Origin: Bradyrhizobium sp.
GTDB lineage: Bacteria > Pseudomonadota > Alphaproteobacteria > Rhizobiales > Xanthobacteraceae
Reading direction: 5' to 3'
NCBI RefSeq assembly: GCF_030697065.1
Contig: NZ_JAUYQU010000087.1
Span: forward strand, 1 to 64,000
Length of the DNA: 64,000 nucleotides
A program made the translations under genes and the position numbers. Within the stretch, counting starts at the first letter, position 1. Each line of letters starts with the position of its first letter. Positions 34,710 to 43,717 of the stretch are shown here, piece after piece. The notes below the pieces were generated by a model. That model did not search any database. It had not been told where the DNA came from and saw nothing but the letters and a program-made list of their open reading frames with translations.

Positions 34710-35930
34710 TCACGACGCAAGCCGCCGCACCAGATCCGGAGTTATCTCGCCAATGCTGCGGATTCCCAGCAGCGCCAGGTCGCGATTGATCTCGTCCATC
34801 AGCAGGGTCAGCGCGCGCTGCACCCCGGCTTCGCCGCCGGCCACCGCCGCATATAGCAACGGCCGGCCGACGAAGACGAATTGCGCGCCCAGCGCCAGCG
34901 CCTTGATCACGTCGGTGCCGCGCCGGATACCGCCGTCCAGCATCACGGTCATGCCGCCGGCTTCGGCGGCGATTTCCGGCAGCGTGCGCAAGGCCGACAC
35001 GGTAAAGTCGAGCTGCCGGCCGGCGTGATTCGAAATGATGACACCATCGACGCCGCTTTCGCGTGCGATGCGGGCATCCGCAGGCGAGATCAGGCCCTTG
35101 ACCACCAGTCTGCCCTTCCAGCGGCGACGGATCATCTCGACATGCTTCCAGGCGAGCTGGTCGCGATGGCCGATGTTGCGCATCAGGTTCTTGGCCAGCA
35201 CCGGCGGCCCGCGCTTGGCGTCCATGTTCTCGAAATGAGGCATGCCGTGGTTCATCAGCGTGCGGGCCCAGACGCCGAACAGCCAGTGCGGATGGGTCAC
35301 GGTATCCCACGCGACGCGCGGCGTGATCGCCAGCGGGACCTGAAAACCGTTGCGGATGTTGTTCTCGCGGTTGGGCGGTACCGGCACATCGGCGGTCACG
35401 ACAAAGGTGTCGTAGCCGGCGGCGGCGACCCGGTCGACCAGCGGCTCGATGCGCGACGGCTCGCCGGCGAGGTAAGCTTGGTACCAGGCATCGGGATTTT
35501 CGCGCCGCACGTCTTCCAGCGTGATCAGTGACGAGGCGCTGAGGATCATCGGCAGGTTCATCGCGGCCGCCGCGCGCGTCAGCACGATGTCGCCGCGATA
35601 GGCGCACAGCGCCGACGAGCCCATCGGCGGAATGCCGAACGGGGCCGCATAGGTCTTGCCGAACAGCGTGGTGGTGTGTTCCCGGCCGGAGACGTCGTTC
35701 AGCACCCGCGGCACGAAGCCGTATTCCTCGAAGGCGCGGCGGTTGTCGCGCACCGAGGCGTCGGTCTCGGCACCGCCCGAGATATAGCCATAGAGAAATT
35801 TCGGCAGCCGCCGCCGGGCTGTCGCCTCGAAATCGTCGAGCGAAAGGTAACGCCGCAAGGCGCGGGGCACGGCGTCGGTCGAGCGTTGCACTGTGGGTGG
35901 CGGAGGGGTGAGCGCGGTTTTGTCGTGCAC
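34710..35930 (-). CDS. FMN-dependent alpha-hydroxyacid oxidizing protein
   Basis: About 406 residues, paralogous to LldD. Marks: LPKFLYGYISGGAETD at the N-terminus, IPPMGSSALCAYRGD, SASSLITLEDV, VKGLISPADAR, the active-site SNHAGRQLDF, and VMLDGGIRRGTDVIKALALGA for FMN. The Gly to Ala change in SNHAGRQ and an altered N-terminus separate it from true lactate dehydrogenase; mandelate-, glycolate- or 2-hydroxyacid oxidation is possible. Start choice is uncertain: GTG at 35928-35930 has GAAGAAGG upstream, while TTG at 35993 would add 21 residues. It is followed downstream by a hairpin repeat. Confidence 0.85.
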   Translation of the reverse strand: MHDKTALTPPPPTVQRSTDAVPRALRRYLSLDDFEATARRRLPKFLYGYISGGAETDASVRDNRRAFEEYGFVPRVLNDVSGREHTTTLFGKTYAAPFGIPPMGSSALCAYRGDIVLTRAAAAMNLPMILSASSLITLEDVRRENPDAWYQAYLAGEPSRIEPLVDRVAAAGYDTFVVTADVPVPPNRENNIRNGFQVPLAITPRVAWDTVTHPHWLFGVWARTLMNHGMPHFENMDAKRGPPVLAKNLMRNIGHRDQLAWKHVEMIRRRWKGRLVVKGLISPADARIARESGVDGVIISNHAGRQLDFTVSALRTLPEIAAEAGGMTVMLDGGIRRGTDVIKALALGAQFVFVGRPLLYAAVAGGEAGVQRALTLLMDEINRDLALLGIRSIGEITPDLVRRLAS

Positions 35931-36014
35931 GTCGGCGAGCCTTCTTCGGGGGATCTTGACCTCGATGGTGAGACAGCGCGGCTTGAGGGTCAAGCGCCGC
36001 CGCGCGCGACCTGC

Positions 36015-36833
36015 CTAGCGCCTGGCCGGAGGACGGCCGCCGAGCTTCTGGTCCGCCTTGATGATCGACTGGCTGACATCCTGCAGCATGCGGCGGGTAT
36101 CCGCCATCAGGACGCCGGAGCGCTTGTCGAAACTTTCGATCAGTTCGCGAAGCGAGATCACGGTCGGCAGCAGGTCGCCGCCATATTTGGCGCTGCCGAG
36201 GCTCGCCAGAAACGTTTCCGTCTGGGCAAGGCTGCCGTCGATGCCTTTCAGGACATCGTCGGCGGCATCGACCACGTCGGTGATCTGTTGGCCGCTGCCC
36301 GCGAGGCTCGCCGTAAAGGTCTCGAAGTTGAGCAGTGTATCCTTCACCGCCACCTGATTGTCCTTGATGATACGGTCGATGTTGCGCAGCGCCACCCGGA
36401 TCTTTTCCTGCACGTCCAGCAGCGCATCCGGATCGGCCGTCAGCACCGGCACGCCGTCCGTGTCCAGCGGAACCGGAGGGCCGTTGATCGCGCCGCCGAT
36501 CAGCGAGATCGCCGCCACGCCGGTCAGTCCCTGAAATTCGAGCCCTGCCTCGGTGTCCTTGCGAATCGGAGCGGCGCTGTCGATCATCGCCAGCGCGACC
36601 ACCCGGCGCGGGTTGTCCAGCGTCAGCGAGACCACCTCGCCGACCCGGATTCCGTTCAGATTGACGCTGCCGCCCTCGTGAAGGCCGGATGCGGAGCCTT
36701 CGAAAACGACCCGAAGCGGTACCTGCCCCTGGATGCCGGCGTACTTCCGGATGCCGAGAAACGCGCCGAATCCCCCGGCGATCAGCACCAGGGTCAACGT
36801 TCCGATCATCAGGCTGCTCGCCCGCGGTTTCAT
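36015..36833 (-). CDS. MCE/MlaD-domain lipid transport protein, orphan
   Basis: 272 residues. One N-terminal membrane anchor (7-29) precedes an MCE domain at about 35-115 (VPLRVVFEGSASGLHEGGSVNLNGIRVGEV, then GLTGVAAISLIGG), with a helical tail of about 150 residues. MCE proteins bind lipids in the periplasm and normally work with an MlaE permease and MlaF ATPase to shuttle phospholipids. Neither gene is nearby; the flanks are an FMN oxidase and an EamA exporter. ATG at 36831-36833 (MKPRASSLMIG) is the normal start; the frame is open 14 codons further. It may use a permease encoded elsewhere. Confidence 0.85.
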   Translation of the reverse strand: MKPRASSLMIGTLTLVLIAGGFGAFLGIRKYAGIQGQVPLRVVFEGSASGLHEGGSVNLNGIRVGEVVSLTLDNPRRVVALAMIDSAAPIRKDTEAGLEFQGLTGVAAISLIGGAINGPPVPLDTDGVPVLTADPDALLDVQEKIRVALRNIDRIIKDNQVAVKDTLLNFETFTASLAGSGQQITDVVDAADDVLKGIDGSLAQTETFLASLGSAKYGGDLLPTVISLRELIESFDKRSGVLMADTRRMLQDVSQSIIKADQKLGGRPPARR

Positions 36834-36914
36834 GTTCGGTATTCCAGCTTTCGACAGCGTGAAGGGATAGCGCAATTGCCGCGCCCCGTCACCGCTTTCC
36901 GGACCAGTGAGGGG

Positions 36915-37847
36915 TCACGCCGCGGGCGAGGGTCTGCGCGAGGCGACGAAAACACCGGTGAGAACCAGCGCGAAGCCGATCACGTGGAACAATCGCGGAT
37001 GCTCGCCGAGAAAGACGATGGCCATCGCAGCGCCGAACATCGGGACGACGTGAAAGAACGCTGCGGCGCGGTTGGCGCCGATCAGGTGCACGCCGCGATT
37101 GAAGCACAGATAGGCCAGCGTGGAAGGGAACACCGCGACATAGACCAGCGTCAGCAGATTGGCGGTGTTGAGCTGCATCATCGGCCGGGTCATGAGTTCC
37201 CAGACCAACAGGGGAATCAGGGCGGCGGCGCCGCAGCCGAAGGTGAAGCCGACAAAGGACAGGCCGTGGATCTGCGGGCGCCTGAAGGACAGGGTGGAGT
37301 ACAGCCCGAAGATCACCAAGGCGGTGACGAAGATGAGGTCGCCGAAATTGAACTCGATGTTCTTCAGCGTCGTCAGGTCGCCCTGCAGCAGGATGACCAG
37401 CACGCCCGCCAGCGACACCGCGAGCCCGCCGGCCTGCGCCAGCGTCAGCCGGATGCCGAGCAGCAGCAGCGACCATATTGCGACGAACAGCGGCGTGGAT
37501 GACTGCAGCAACAGCGTGTTCAGCGCCTGGGTGTGCTCGAGCGCCCAGTATTGCATGGTGTTGAAGGCACTGATCCCGGTGACGGAAAGGATCACCATGG
37601 TGCCGAGCCGGCCGCGGATGGCGCCCCAGTCGCGCACCAGATGCTTCCAGGCGAACGGCAGGATGATGAGAAATGCCAGCGACCAGCGCAGGAACGACAG
37701 CGTGACCGGCGGAATATGTCCGGCGGCGAGCCGGCCGACGATGGCGTTGCCGGCCCAGCACAGCGCAGTAATCGACAGCAGCAGATAAGGCTGGTTGGCG
37801 ATCCAGTTCCCGGAAGTCGCGGCGCCGGTGGTGGGGTTGGAAGCAGA
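36915..37847 (-). CDS. EamA-family (DMT) transporter, paralogue 2
   Basis: 310 residues and ten predicted spans. Blocks shared with paralogue 1 (33188-34120) include QPYLLLSI, WAGNAIVGRLAAGHIPPVTLSF and ALNTLLLQSSTPLFVAIWSLLL, showing a duplication rather than chance similarity. It ends with FFHVVPMFGAAMAIVFLGEHP. Function: inner-membrane export of an unknown metabolite. Start: ATG at 37845-37847 (MSASNPTT) is chosen; ATG at 37868 (MNRAQRM) is equally possible. The two copies are about 3 kb apart and separated by unrelated genes. Confidence 0.86.
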   Translation of the reverse strand, partial: SASNPTTGAATSGNWIANQPYLLLSITALCWAGNAIVGRLAAGHIPPVTLSFLRWSLAFLIILPFAWKHLVRDWGAIRGRLGTMVILSVTGISAFNTMQYWALEHTQALNTLLLQSSTPLFVAIWSLLLLGIRLTLAQAGGLAVSLAGVLVILLQGDLTTLKNIEFNFGDLIFVTALVIFGLYSTLSFRRPQIHGLSFVGFTFGCGAAALIPLLVWELMTRPMMQLNTANLLTLVYVAVFPSTLAYLCFNRGVHLIGANRAAAFFHVVPMFGAAMAIVFLGEHPRLFHVIGFALVLTGVFVASRRPSPAA

Positions 37848-37990
37848 CATTCTCTGGGCTCGGTTCATGGCGCCGCGCCCGGCCCGGCAGGGCCGGGCCG
37901 GAATGTTCACCCGGCATGCCTCACAGACACGGGTTCTGGCCGTCTTTCAATGGCGGAAGACGCATCGCGACCATGCGGGAGTTGGCGCGA

Positions 37991-38464
37991 TCAGACCGCC
38001 AGCGCGTGCGCGACCGCGCCCGCGGCGATCGCGGCGTCATGGGGGTCGATTTCGATCTGCAATCCGCGCTGCCCGCCATTGACGAAAACGGTCAGGTGGT
38101 TCAGCGCCGTCTGCTCGAGCGCCACCGGCACGCGCTTTTTCTGCCCGAACGGGCTGATGCCGCCGACATGATAGCCTGTCAGCCGTTCGGCATCGGCCGG
38201 GCGCATCATGTTCGCCGACTTGCCGTCAAACGCCGCCGCGAGCTTCTTCATGCTGACTTCGCTATCGGCCGGAACCACCACGCAGACCGGCTTGCCGTCG
38301 ACTTCGGCCATCAGGGTCTTGAGCACGCGGTTGGGGTCGACGCCGAGCGCCTCGGCGGCCTGCAGCCCGGTGCTTTCGGCACTGGAATCGTAGACATAGG
38401 TGTGCAGCTTGAAGGCGCAGCCGGTCTTGCGCAGCGCCAGGGTCGCAGGCGTGGTCTTCGACAT
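37991..38464 (-). CDS. ybaK: Cys-tRNA(Pro)/aminoacyl-tRNA deacylase, YbaK type
   Basis: 157 residues, the usual YbaK size. It removes mischarged amino acids from tRNA, mainly Cys from tRNA-Pro, in trans to prolyl-tRNA synthetase. Family marks: a conserved Lys in RVLKTLMAEVDGK, VVPADSEVSMKKLAAAFDGKSANMM, and GGISPFGQKKRVPVALE, where the GxxSPxG loop binds the substrate. ATG at 38462-38464 gives the family start MSKTTPAT; an open frame reaches 38542 but is not conserved-looking. It is monocistronic on the minus strand, divergent from purA. Confidence 0.9.
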   Translation of the reverse strand: MSKTTPATLALRKTGCAFKLHTYVYDSSAESTGLQAAEALGVDPNRVLKTLMAEVDGKPVCVVVPADSEVSMKKLAAAFDGKSANMMRPADAERLTGYHVGGISPFGQKKRVPVALEQTALNHLTVFVNGGQRGLQIEIDPHDAAIAAGAVAHALAV

Positions 38465-38841
38465 GGGCCATTGCTCCGGGATCTCGTGCCGGGAGTTCAG
38501 ATAGCAATTTTCGGGGCGGTAGCGTAACGGCGTGGTGGCCACTGTATCGCCGGCGTTGTTCCTGCCGCAAGAGCAGGGCCGTTGCTCCGCCGATCCTCGC
38601 CGTGCCCTCGCGCCGCCACAAATCTTGTGGGGATATCAATGGGTTGGAGAACCTCCAACCCGGTCGAATGCCCCCGTTCCTGCTTGCTTCGATAGCCTGC
38701 ATCCTTTATCCGATGGTATGCCTCGCATGCGAGCGGCCCCGGCCGTGATTTAGGCTGGGCGCTTGATCCGGAAGATTGGGAACCGATTTTCCGAACCGAT
38801 CATTCTCGGACCGAAACAGTTGCAGAGGGAAGTCTTTCGAA
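38465..38841. other. intergenic region between ybaK and purA
   Basis: 377 bases between divergent genes with no credible gene on either strand. It must carry both promoters. A short palindrome, GCCTCGCATGCGAG, lies near 38719. A purine stretch GCAGAGGGAAG (38822-38832) serves as the purA ribosome site. I found no PurR-type operator or riboswitch. Confidence 0.45.
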
Positions 38842-40134
38842 ATGGCCAATGTCGTCGTCGTCGGCGCCCAATGGGGCGACGAAGGGAAGGGCAAGATCGT
38901 CGACTGGTTGTCGGAGCAGGCCGACATCGTCGTGCGCTTCCAGGGCGGACACAATGCCGGCCATACGCTCGTCATCAACGGCGTCACCTACAAGCTGGCG
39001 CTGTTGCCCTCCGGCGTGTTGCGGCCCTCGAAGCTGGCGGTGATCGGCAACGGCGTCGTGTTCGACCCGCAGGCCTTTCTCGACGAGGTAACCCGGCTGA
39101 CAGGCCAGGGGGTCGCCATCAGTCCGGAGAATCTGCGCGTCGCGGAGAACGTTACGCTGATCCTGCCCCTGCATCGCGAACTCGATGCGCTCCGGGAGTC
39201 GGCCAGCGCCCTGACTGCGATCGGCACGACGCGGCGCGGTATCGGCCCGGCCTATGAAGACAAGGTTGGCCGCCGCGCCATCCGGCTGATGGATCTCGCC
39301 GATCTCGACACCCTGCCGCACAAGATCGACCGCCTGCTGACGCACCACAACGCGCTGCGCCGCGGCCTCAAGCTGGAGGAAATCGACGGCGCCGGCATCC
39401 TGAAGGAATTGAGCGCGCTGGCGCCGCAGCTCTTGCCCTACGCCGAGACGGTATGGCGGTTGCTCGACCTCAAGCGCCGGGAGGGCAAGCGCATCCTGTT
39501 CGAGGGCGCGCAAGGCGCCTTGCTGGACGTCGACCACGGCACCTATCCCTATGTCACCTCGTCCAACACCGTGGCGGCTCAGGCGGCGACCGGTACCGGC
39601 ATGGGGCCGTCGGCGGTCGGCTATGTCCTCGGGATCTGCAAGGCCTATACGACCCGGGTGGGCCAGGGCCCGTTCCCGACCGAGCAGGACAACGAGATCG
39701 GCCGCAAGATCGGCGAGCGTGGCCGCGAGTTCGGCACCAATACCGGCCGGCCGCGGCGCTGCGGCTGGTTCGACGCGGTGCTGGTGCGCCAGACCGTGCG
39801 GACCTGCGGCATTCACGGGCTGGCGCTGACCAAGCTCGACATTCTCGACGGCTTCGATTCGATCGAGGTCTGCACCGGCTATACGCTGGACGGCAAGGAA
39901 ATCGACCATTTGCCGGCAGGCGAAGGCGCGCAGGCCCGGATCAAGCCGGTCTACGAGACCATCGAGGGCTGGAAGGAACCGACCGCCAATGCCCGCTCCT
40001 GGGCGGATTTGCCGGCCCAGGCCATCAAATATGTCCGCCGGGTCGAGGAACTGGTGGGTTGTCCCATCGCCTTACTTTCCACCAGCCCCGAACGCGAGGA
40101 TACTATTCTGGTGCAGAACCCGTTTGAGGCTTAA
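38842..40134 (+). CDS. purA: adenylosuccinate synthetase
   Basis: 430 residues, the standard PurA length. It joins IMP and aspartate using GTP to make adenylosuccinate, the first committed step to AMP. The N-terminal GDEGKGK loop binds GTP phosphate, GGHNAGHT is the IMP/catalytic-His segment, and [34 protein letters not shown] and TTTRRGIG-type motifs follow, ending in [16 protein letters not shown] at 38842 gives the family start [19 protein letters not shown] hypothetical Pro-rich membrane protein follows 52 bases later in the same direction. Confidence 0.96.
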   Translation: MANVVVVGAQWGDEGKGKIVDWLSEQADIVVRFQGGHNAGHTLVINGVTYKLALLPSGVLRPSKLAVIGNGVVFDPQAFLDEVTRLTGQGVAISPENLRVAENVTLILPLHRELDALRESASALTAIGTTRRGIGPAYEDKVGRRAIRLMDLADLDTLPHKIDRLLTHHNALRRGLKLEEIDGAGILKELSALAPQLLPYAETVWRLLDLKRREGKRILFEGAQGALLDVDHGTYPYVTSSNTVAAQAATGTGMGPSAVGYVLGICKAYTTRVGQGPFPTEQDNEIGRKIGERGREFGTNTGRPRRCGWFDAVLVRQTVRTCGIHGLALTKLDILDGFDSIEVCTGYTLDGKEIDHLPAGEGAQARIKPVYETIEGWKEPTANARSWADLPAQAIKYVRRVEELVGCPIALLSTSPEREDTILVQNPFEA

Positions 40135-40186
40135 CGAGATGTTACCGGAAGGCCGGCAATGTGAAGGCCTGCAATATTGAGACGAT

Positions 40187-41827
40187 ATGGCTGATTACTA
40201 CCCGCTGATCGCCCGCGCCATTGCCGGCCTGGACCCCAGTGCCCCCGGCGAGAGCCGCCGCGCCCTGTACGAACGGGCCCGCGCCGCGCTGATCGCGCAA
40301 CTGCGCAGCGTGCAGCCGCCGCTCAGCGAATCCGAAATCACCCGCGAGCGGCTGTCGTTGGAAGAGGCCGTTCGCAAGGTCGAATCCGAAGCCGCCCAGC
40401 GCGCCCGGGACGCCTCGCGCGGCGGCGCTCGCGCCGGCGATTCATTTCGCGCCACCACCAAGCCACCGGCGCGGCCGGGTGAGCCGGCGCCGCCGGTTGT
40501 CGCGCAGCCGCAGCCACCGGCTTCCCCGCCGGTGCCGCCGCGTCCCCGTCCGCCGTTGTCGCCGCCCGCGCGCAACGAACGTCCGCCGCTCGGCCAGGAC
40601 GATCGCCCGCGCGCCCCACGCCCCGACGCTGCTCCGCCGCCGCCGCGTCCGCTGCAACCGCAGGTCCCGATGCAGGATCCGCAGCTGCCGCCGACCCGCG
40701 AACGCACCGGCGCGCCGCGCCGCGGCCCCGACAACAACGCGCCGCAGGCGCCGGGCATGCGCGGCTTCCGCGACATCGCCGCCGACGCCGACGATCTCGG
40801 CCGCGCGGCGGCGCAGGCCAACCGCTCGGCGCGAAAGACCTACGCCAACGTGCCGTCGCCCTCGCCGGAATTCGACCGGCTCGAGCCGAGCATGGAGAAC
40901 CGCGGCGCCGATCCCGACGCGCCCTATTCCTACGACGAATCCGTCGAGGAGGCGGAGCGCTACGCGCCCTCGACGCAGCCGCAACAACCGCCGCAGCGCC
41001 CGCAGCGTTCGCGCCTGACCCAGGACCGCGAGAGCGAGGCGAAGAAGCGGATCCGGTCCGGCACCGTGTTCCCGTTCAAGAGCGCGATCGCGGTCGGCGT
41101 CGTGCTGATCCTGGTCGGCGCCGGCATCCTGTGGGGCAAGTCACTGGTGACGACGGTCAGCGGGCTGTTCAAGTCGCAGCCGGTGGCGGACGCGCCGAAG
41201 GATCCGTCGACGCCGCTGTCGAAGCCGAAGATTCCCGATCGCGTCGGTCAGCCGTCGTCGACCGACCAGGTCGCCCCGGTGGCGCAGCGCGTGGTGCTGT
41301 ATGACGAGGATCCTTCCGATCCCAAGGGCAAGCAATATGTCGGCTCGGTGATCTGGCGCACCGAACAGGTCAAGGCGTCCGGCGCCCAGAAGGCCGATAT
41401 TGCCGTGCGCGCCGAGATCGAGATCCCCGACCGCCAGTTCAAGATGACGATGTCGTTCCTGCGCAACACCGACACGTCGCTGCCGGCCAGCCACACCGCG
41501 GAACTGACCTTCATCCTGCCGCAGGATTTTGCCGGGGGCGGCATCGGCAACGTGCCGGGCGTGCTGATGAAGTCCAACGAGCAGGCCCGCGGCACGCCGC
41601 TGGCGGGCTATGCGGTGAAGGTCACCGACGGCCCGAAGGCGCTGTTCCTGGTCGGCCTCTCCAACATCGAGTCCGAGCGAACGCGCAACATCCAGCTGTT
41701 GAAGGAGCGCTCCTGGTTCGACGTGCCGCTGGTCTATGTCAACCAGCGCCGCGCCATCATCGCCATCGAAAAGGGCGCACCGGGCGAACGCGCCTTCAAC
41801 GAGGCCTTCATGGCGTGGGGCGAGTAA
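40187..41827 (+). CDS. hypothetical Pro-rich single-span membrane protein
   Basis: 546 residues. The N-terminal ~80 residues form a soluble helical segment (YYPLIARAIAGLDPSAPGESRRALYERAR). A long Pro/Ala/Arg-rich low-complexity stretch spans about 95-195, then a charged region, one membrane span at about 302-322 (AIAVGVVLILVGAGILWG), and a C-terminal globular domain of about 180 residues ending in RAIIAIEKGAPGERAFNEAFMAWGE. The last domain has a beta-rich look (VGSVIWRTEQV, MTMSFLRNTDTSLPASHTAELTFILP). I do not recognise a characterised family. It follows purA in Bradyrhizobium-like gene order. It could scaffold a periplasmic or cell-envelope complex through the Pro-rich linker. Confidence 0.7.
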   Translation: MADYYPLIARAIAGLDPSAPGESRRALYERARAALIAQLRSVQPPLSESEITRERLSLEEAVRKVESEAAQRARDASRGGARAGDSFRATTKPPARPGEPAPPVVAQPQPPASPPVPPRPRPPLSPPARNERPPLGQDDRPRAPRPDAAPPPPRPLQPQVPMQDPQLPPTRERTGAPRRGPDNNAPQAPGMRGFRDIAADADDLGRAAAQANRSARKTYANVPSPSPEFDRLEPSMENRGADPDAPYSYDESVEEAERYAPSTQPQQPPQRPQRSRLTQDRESEAKKRIRSGTVFPFKSAIAVGVVLILVGAGILWGKSLVTTVSGLFKSQPVADAPKDPSTPLSKPKIPDRVGQPSSTDQVAPVAQRVVLYDEDPSDPKGKQYVGSVIWRTEQVKASGAQKADIAVRAEIEIPDRQFKMTMSFLRNTDTSLPASHTAELTFILPQDFAGGGIGNVPGVLMKSNEQARGTPLAGYAVKVTDGPKALFLVGLSNIESERTRNIQLLKERSWFDVPLVYVNQRRAIIAIEKGAPGERAFNEAFMAWGE

Positions 41828-41958
41828 GGGGCTACGTTCGATCCCGTAGAGATCGGATGGGGCCGGTGGGCGCAATCCGGGAACGCTGCGCGCGAGTGGC
41901 CCCGGATTTTGCAAGGCTCACTCCGGACCGGGAGTCAGGTGGCCGCAACACCACAACC

Positions 41959-42051
41959 CGTCATCCTCCGCGAAAGCGGAGGATAAAGTACGCCGCGGCC
42001 TGTCGATTTTACCTACTGTCTCTGGAATACTGGATCGCCCGCATTCGCGGG
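41959..42051 (+). repeat. dispersed palindromic repeat, family A copy 2
   Basis: It starts CGTCATCCTCCGCGAAAGCGG and ends GCCCGCATTCGCGGG, both able to form hairpins. The interior has GTACGCCGCGGC and CTGTCTCTGGAATACTGG, matching the reverse complement of 6986-7091. Two copies about 35 kb apart in opposite orientation are potential sites of inversion by recombination, though they are short. Confidence 0.75.
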
Positions 42052-42102
42052 TTGCGCTTCGGCAAATTCCGCTATGTTACGAAGAAATCTCGAGAGCAAC
42101 CC

Positions 42103-42522
42103 ATGAAGCGCTATCTGATCTTCGCCGCTGTCGGCCCCTTTCTCGGCGGCTTCCTGCTGCTGTTCGCCACCACCTATGCCTCCGGCTACTGGACCCAGAT
42201 CAGCGCCGCGGAGGTGGCAAAACTGTTCGTGGTGTTCGGCAAGACGCTGCAGTTCGCCTATCTGTTCGGCATCGTGCCGGCACTGATGATGGCGGCGGTG
42301 GACGACATCCTGTTTCACGTCCAGCGGATCAACTGGGTGGCGCGGGTGCTGATCGTCGGGGTGATCGCCTTTGCCACGGCGCTGTTGATCTACGGGGGCC
42401 AGAGAACGGACCCCGGCGCGCTCCAGTTCATTCTGTATGGCCTGCCGGGCTTCGTCCCCGCGACCGTGGCGTCATGGCTGGCGCACAAATACGCCGAGCC
42501 GCGGCCGGTAGCGACCGCATAG
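42103..42522 (+). CDS. small four-span membrane protein of unknown function
   Basis: 139 residues. Four hydrophobic segments are seen (about 5-27, 42-66, 80-99, 105-128). Starts MKRYLIFAAVGPFLGGF and ends with a short charged tail, WLAHKYAEPRPVATA. No catalytic motif. It resembles uncharacterised Bradyrhizobium membrane proteins; I assign no family with confidence. It follows a palindromic repeat and precedes the DUF4112 gene in the same orientation, 48 bases apart. Confidence 0.65.
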   Translation: MKRYLIFAAVGPFLGGFLLLFATTYASGYWTQISAAEVAKLFVVFGKTLQFAYLFGIVPALMMAAVDDILFHVQRINWVARVLIVGVIAFATALLIYGGQRTDPGALQFILYGLPGFVPATVASWLAHKYAEPRPVATA

Positions 42523-42570
42523 CCGCGACGGCGTGACGCAACTTGCGGCCGTTTCGCGCGTTACCATGTG

Positions 42571-43104
42571 ATGACCATGTCGAACGAAGAAATCATCTCT
42601 CCCAACTCCGCGCGCGGCCGGAAGACCGGGTTTCGCGGGGCCGAGGCGCTTGGCCCCATCATCGATCAGGACGGCCGCGAGGTCCCTCCTGAGAGGCTGG
42701 GTCCGCAGGTCGGCGGCGTCAAGTTCGAGTTCGGAACGTCGAGCAATCCGTTCGGAAATCTCACCCGCGAGCAGCGGCTGGCGCGGCTCGAAGCCCTGTC
42801 GAAGCTGCTCGATGTCGCGTTCGTCGTGCCAGGCACCAACATCCGTTATGGCATCGACGGCCTGATCGGATTGGTCCCGGTGTTCGGCGATATCATCACC
42901 ACGGCGATTTCGCTGTGGGTGGTGCGCGAAGCGCGCGCGCTGGGCGCGCCCTGGTATCTGACGACCCGGATGCTGGGCAATGTCGCGCTCGACGGCGTGG
43001 TCGGTCTGGTGCCGATCGCAGGCGACGCCTTCGACGTCATGTTCCGCGCCAACGTTCGCAACGTGCGGATGCTGCAACGCTGGCTGGAAAAGCAGCCGCG
43101 CTGA
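42571..43104 (+). CDS. DUF4112 membrane protein
   Basis: 177 residues. A charged, disordered N-terminus (to about 70) is followed by RLARLEALSKLLDVAFVVPGTNIRYGIDGLIGLVPVFGDI, the typical DUF4112 core with two GLxPxxGD repeats: GLIGLVPVFGD and GVVGLVPIAGD. These short membrane segments, each with a conserved Pro and Asp, are seen widely in bacteria and archaea without a known role. Start is ATG at 42571 or the adjacent GTG at 42568 / ATG at 42577. A perfect 12-bp hairpin 28 bases after its stop likely ends the transcript. Confidence 0.83.
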   Translation: MTMSNEEIISPNSARGRKTGFRGAEALGPIIDQDGREVPPERLGPQVGGVKFEFGTSSNPFGNLTREQRLARLEALSKLLDVAFVVPGTNIRYGIDGLIGLVPVFGDIITTAISLWVVREARALGAPWYLTTRMLGNVALDGVVGLVPIAGDAFDVMFRANVRNVRMLQRWLEKQPR

Positions 43105-43131
43105 ACATTGGACGATGTCGACTTGGATTCA

Positions 43132-43158
43132 TTCACCTCTCCCGACGGGAGAGGTGAA
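43132..43158. terminator. bidirectional hairpin between convergent genes
   Basis: TTCACCTCTCCC (43132-43143) and GGGAGAGGTGAA (43147-43158) are exact reverse complements around a 3-base GAC loop. It lies between the DUF4112 gene (+) and the small hypothetical gene (-), so it can act on both. No T-tract follows; it may also be a repeat half-unit. Confidence 0.65.
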
Positions 43159-43199
43159 GTAAGCATGCGCCCAGGTAAAAAGCCTACCGGAAGAGATTC

Positions 43200-43496
43200 T
43201 TACGCGGCGTCCGCGTTGGCGTCGTTACCGGCGGGCTCGGGTTCGGGGGCACGCGGGCGACGCTCGAGCGGAAAGTCCTGGCTTTCATACAGCGTGCGAA
43301 TGCCGCTCTGGTCGAAGCGGGCCTCGTCGACCTGGAGATACGCGCCGTTCAGCGAATCCGCCGGCAATTCCTCGATCGCGAAGCGAACCGCTTCGGCCGC
43401 GGTGCCAAACCGCCGGTAGGCGAAGCCCGCCCGCTTCTTCTTGCGGATCGCGGCAGGAAACAGTTCGGCGGCAGTATTGTAACTGAAGGCAGCCAT
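43200..43496 (-). CDS. conserved small hypothetical protein
   Basis: 98 residues, MAAFSYNTAAELFPAAIRK at the start, a central helical/charged part (RFGTAAEAVRFAIEELPADSL, then VDEARFDQSGIRTLYESQDFPLERR) and an acidic Pro/Glu/Ala-rich tail. The first 75 residues read like a compact conserved domain; I do not recognise the family. Similar proteins occur as orphans in Bradyrhizobium. It is alone on its strand, with a bidirectional hairpin downstream. Confidence 0.65.
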   Translation of the reverse strand: MAAFSYNTAAELFPAAIRKKKRAGFAYRRFGTAAEAVRFAIEELPADSLNGAYLQVDEARFDQSGIRTLYESQDFPLERRPRAPEPEPAGNDANADAA

Positions 43497-43717
43497 GGTC
43501 AGTGACCTCTAATCTTTTTCGTGAGGACGCGATTCGGAAACCGCGAACGTGTCGTGCGGGCGGGGCTCAAGGGCGCCGTCGGCACACGTCATTTCAGGAC
43601 AGTCTTTAATATAAGCTCGTTTGCCAGAAATGCGACTCCTGACAGGCCGGATGATGAATCCGCGCATCCTGGTACCGCTTTCGTATTTAGTTATGATATT
43701 TCAATGGCTTGCGCGGG

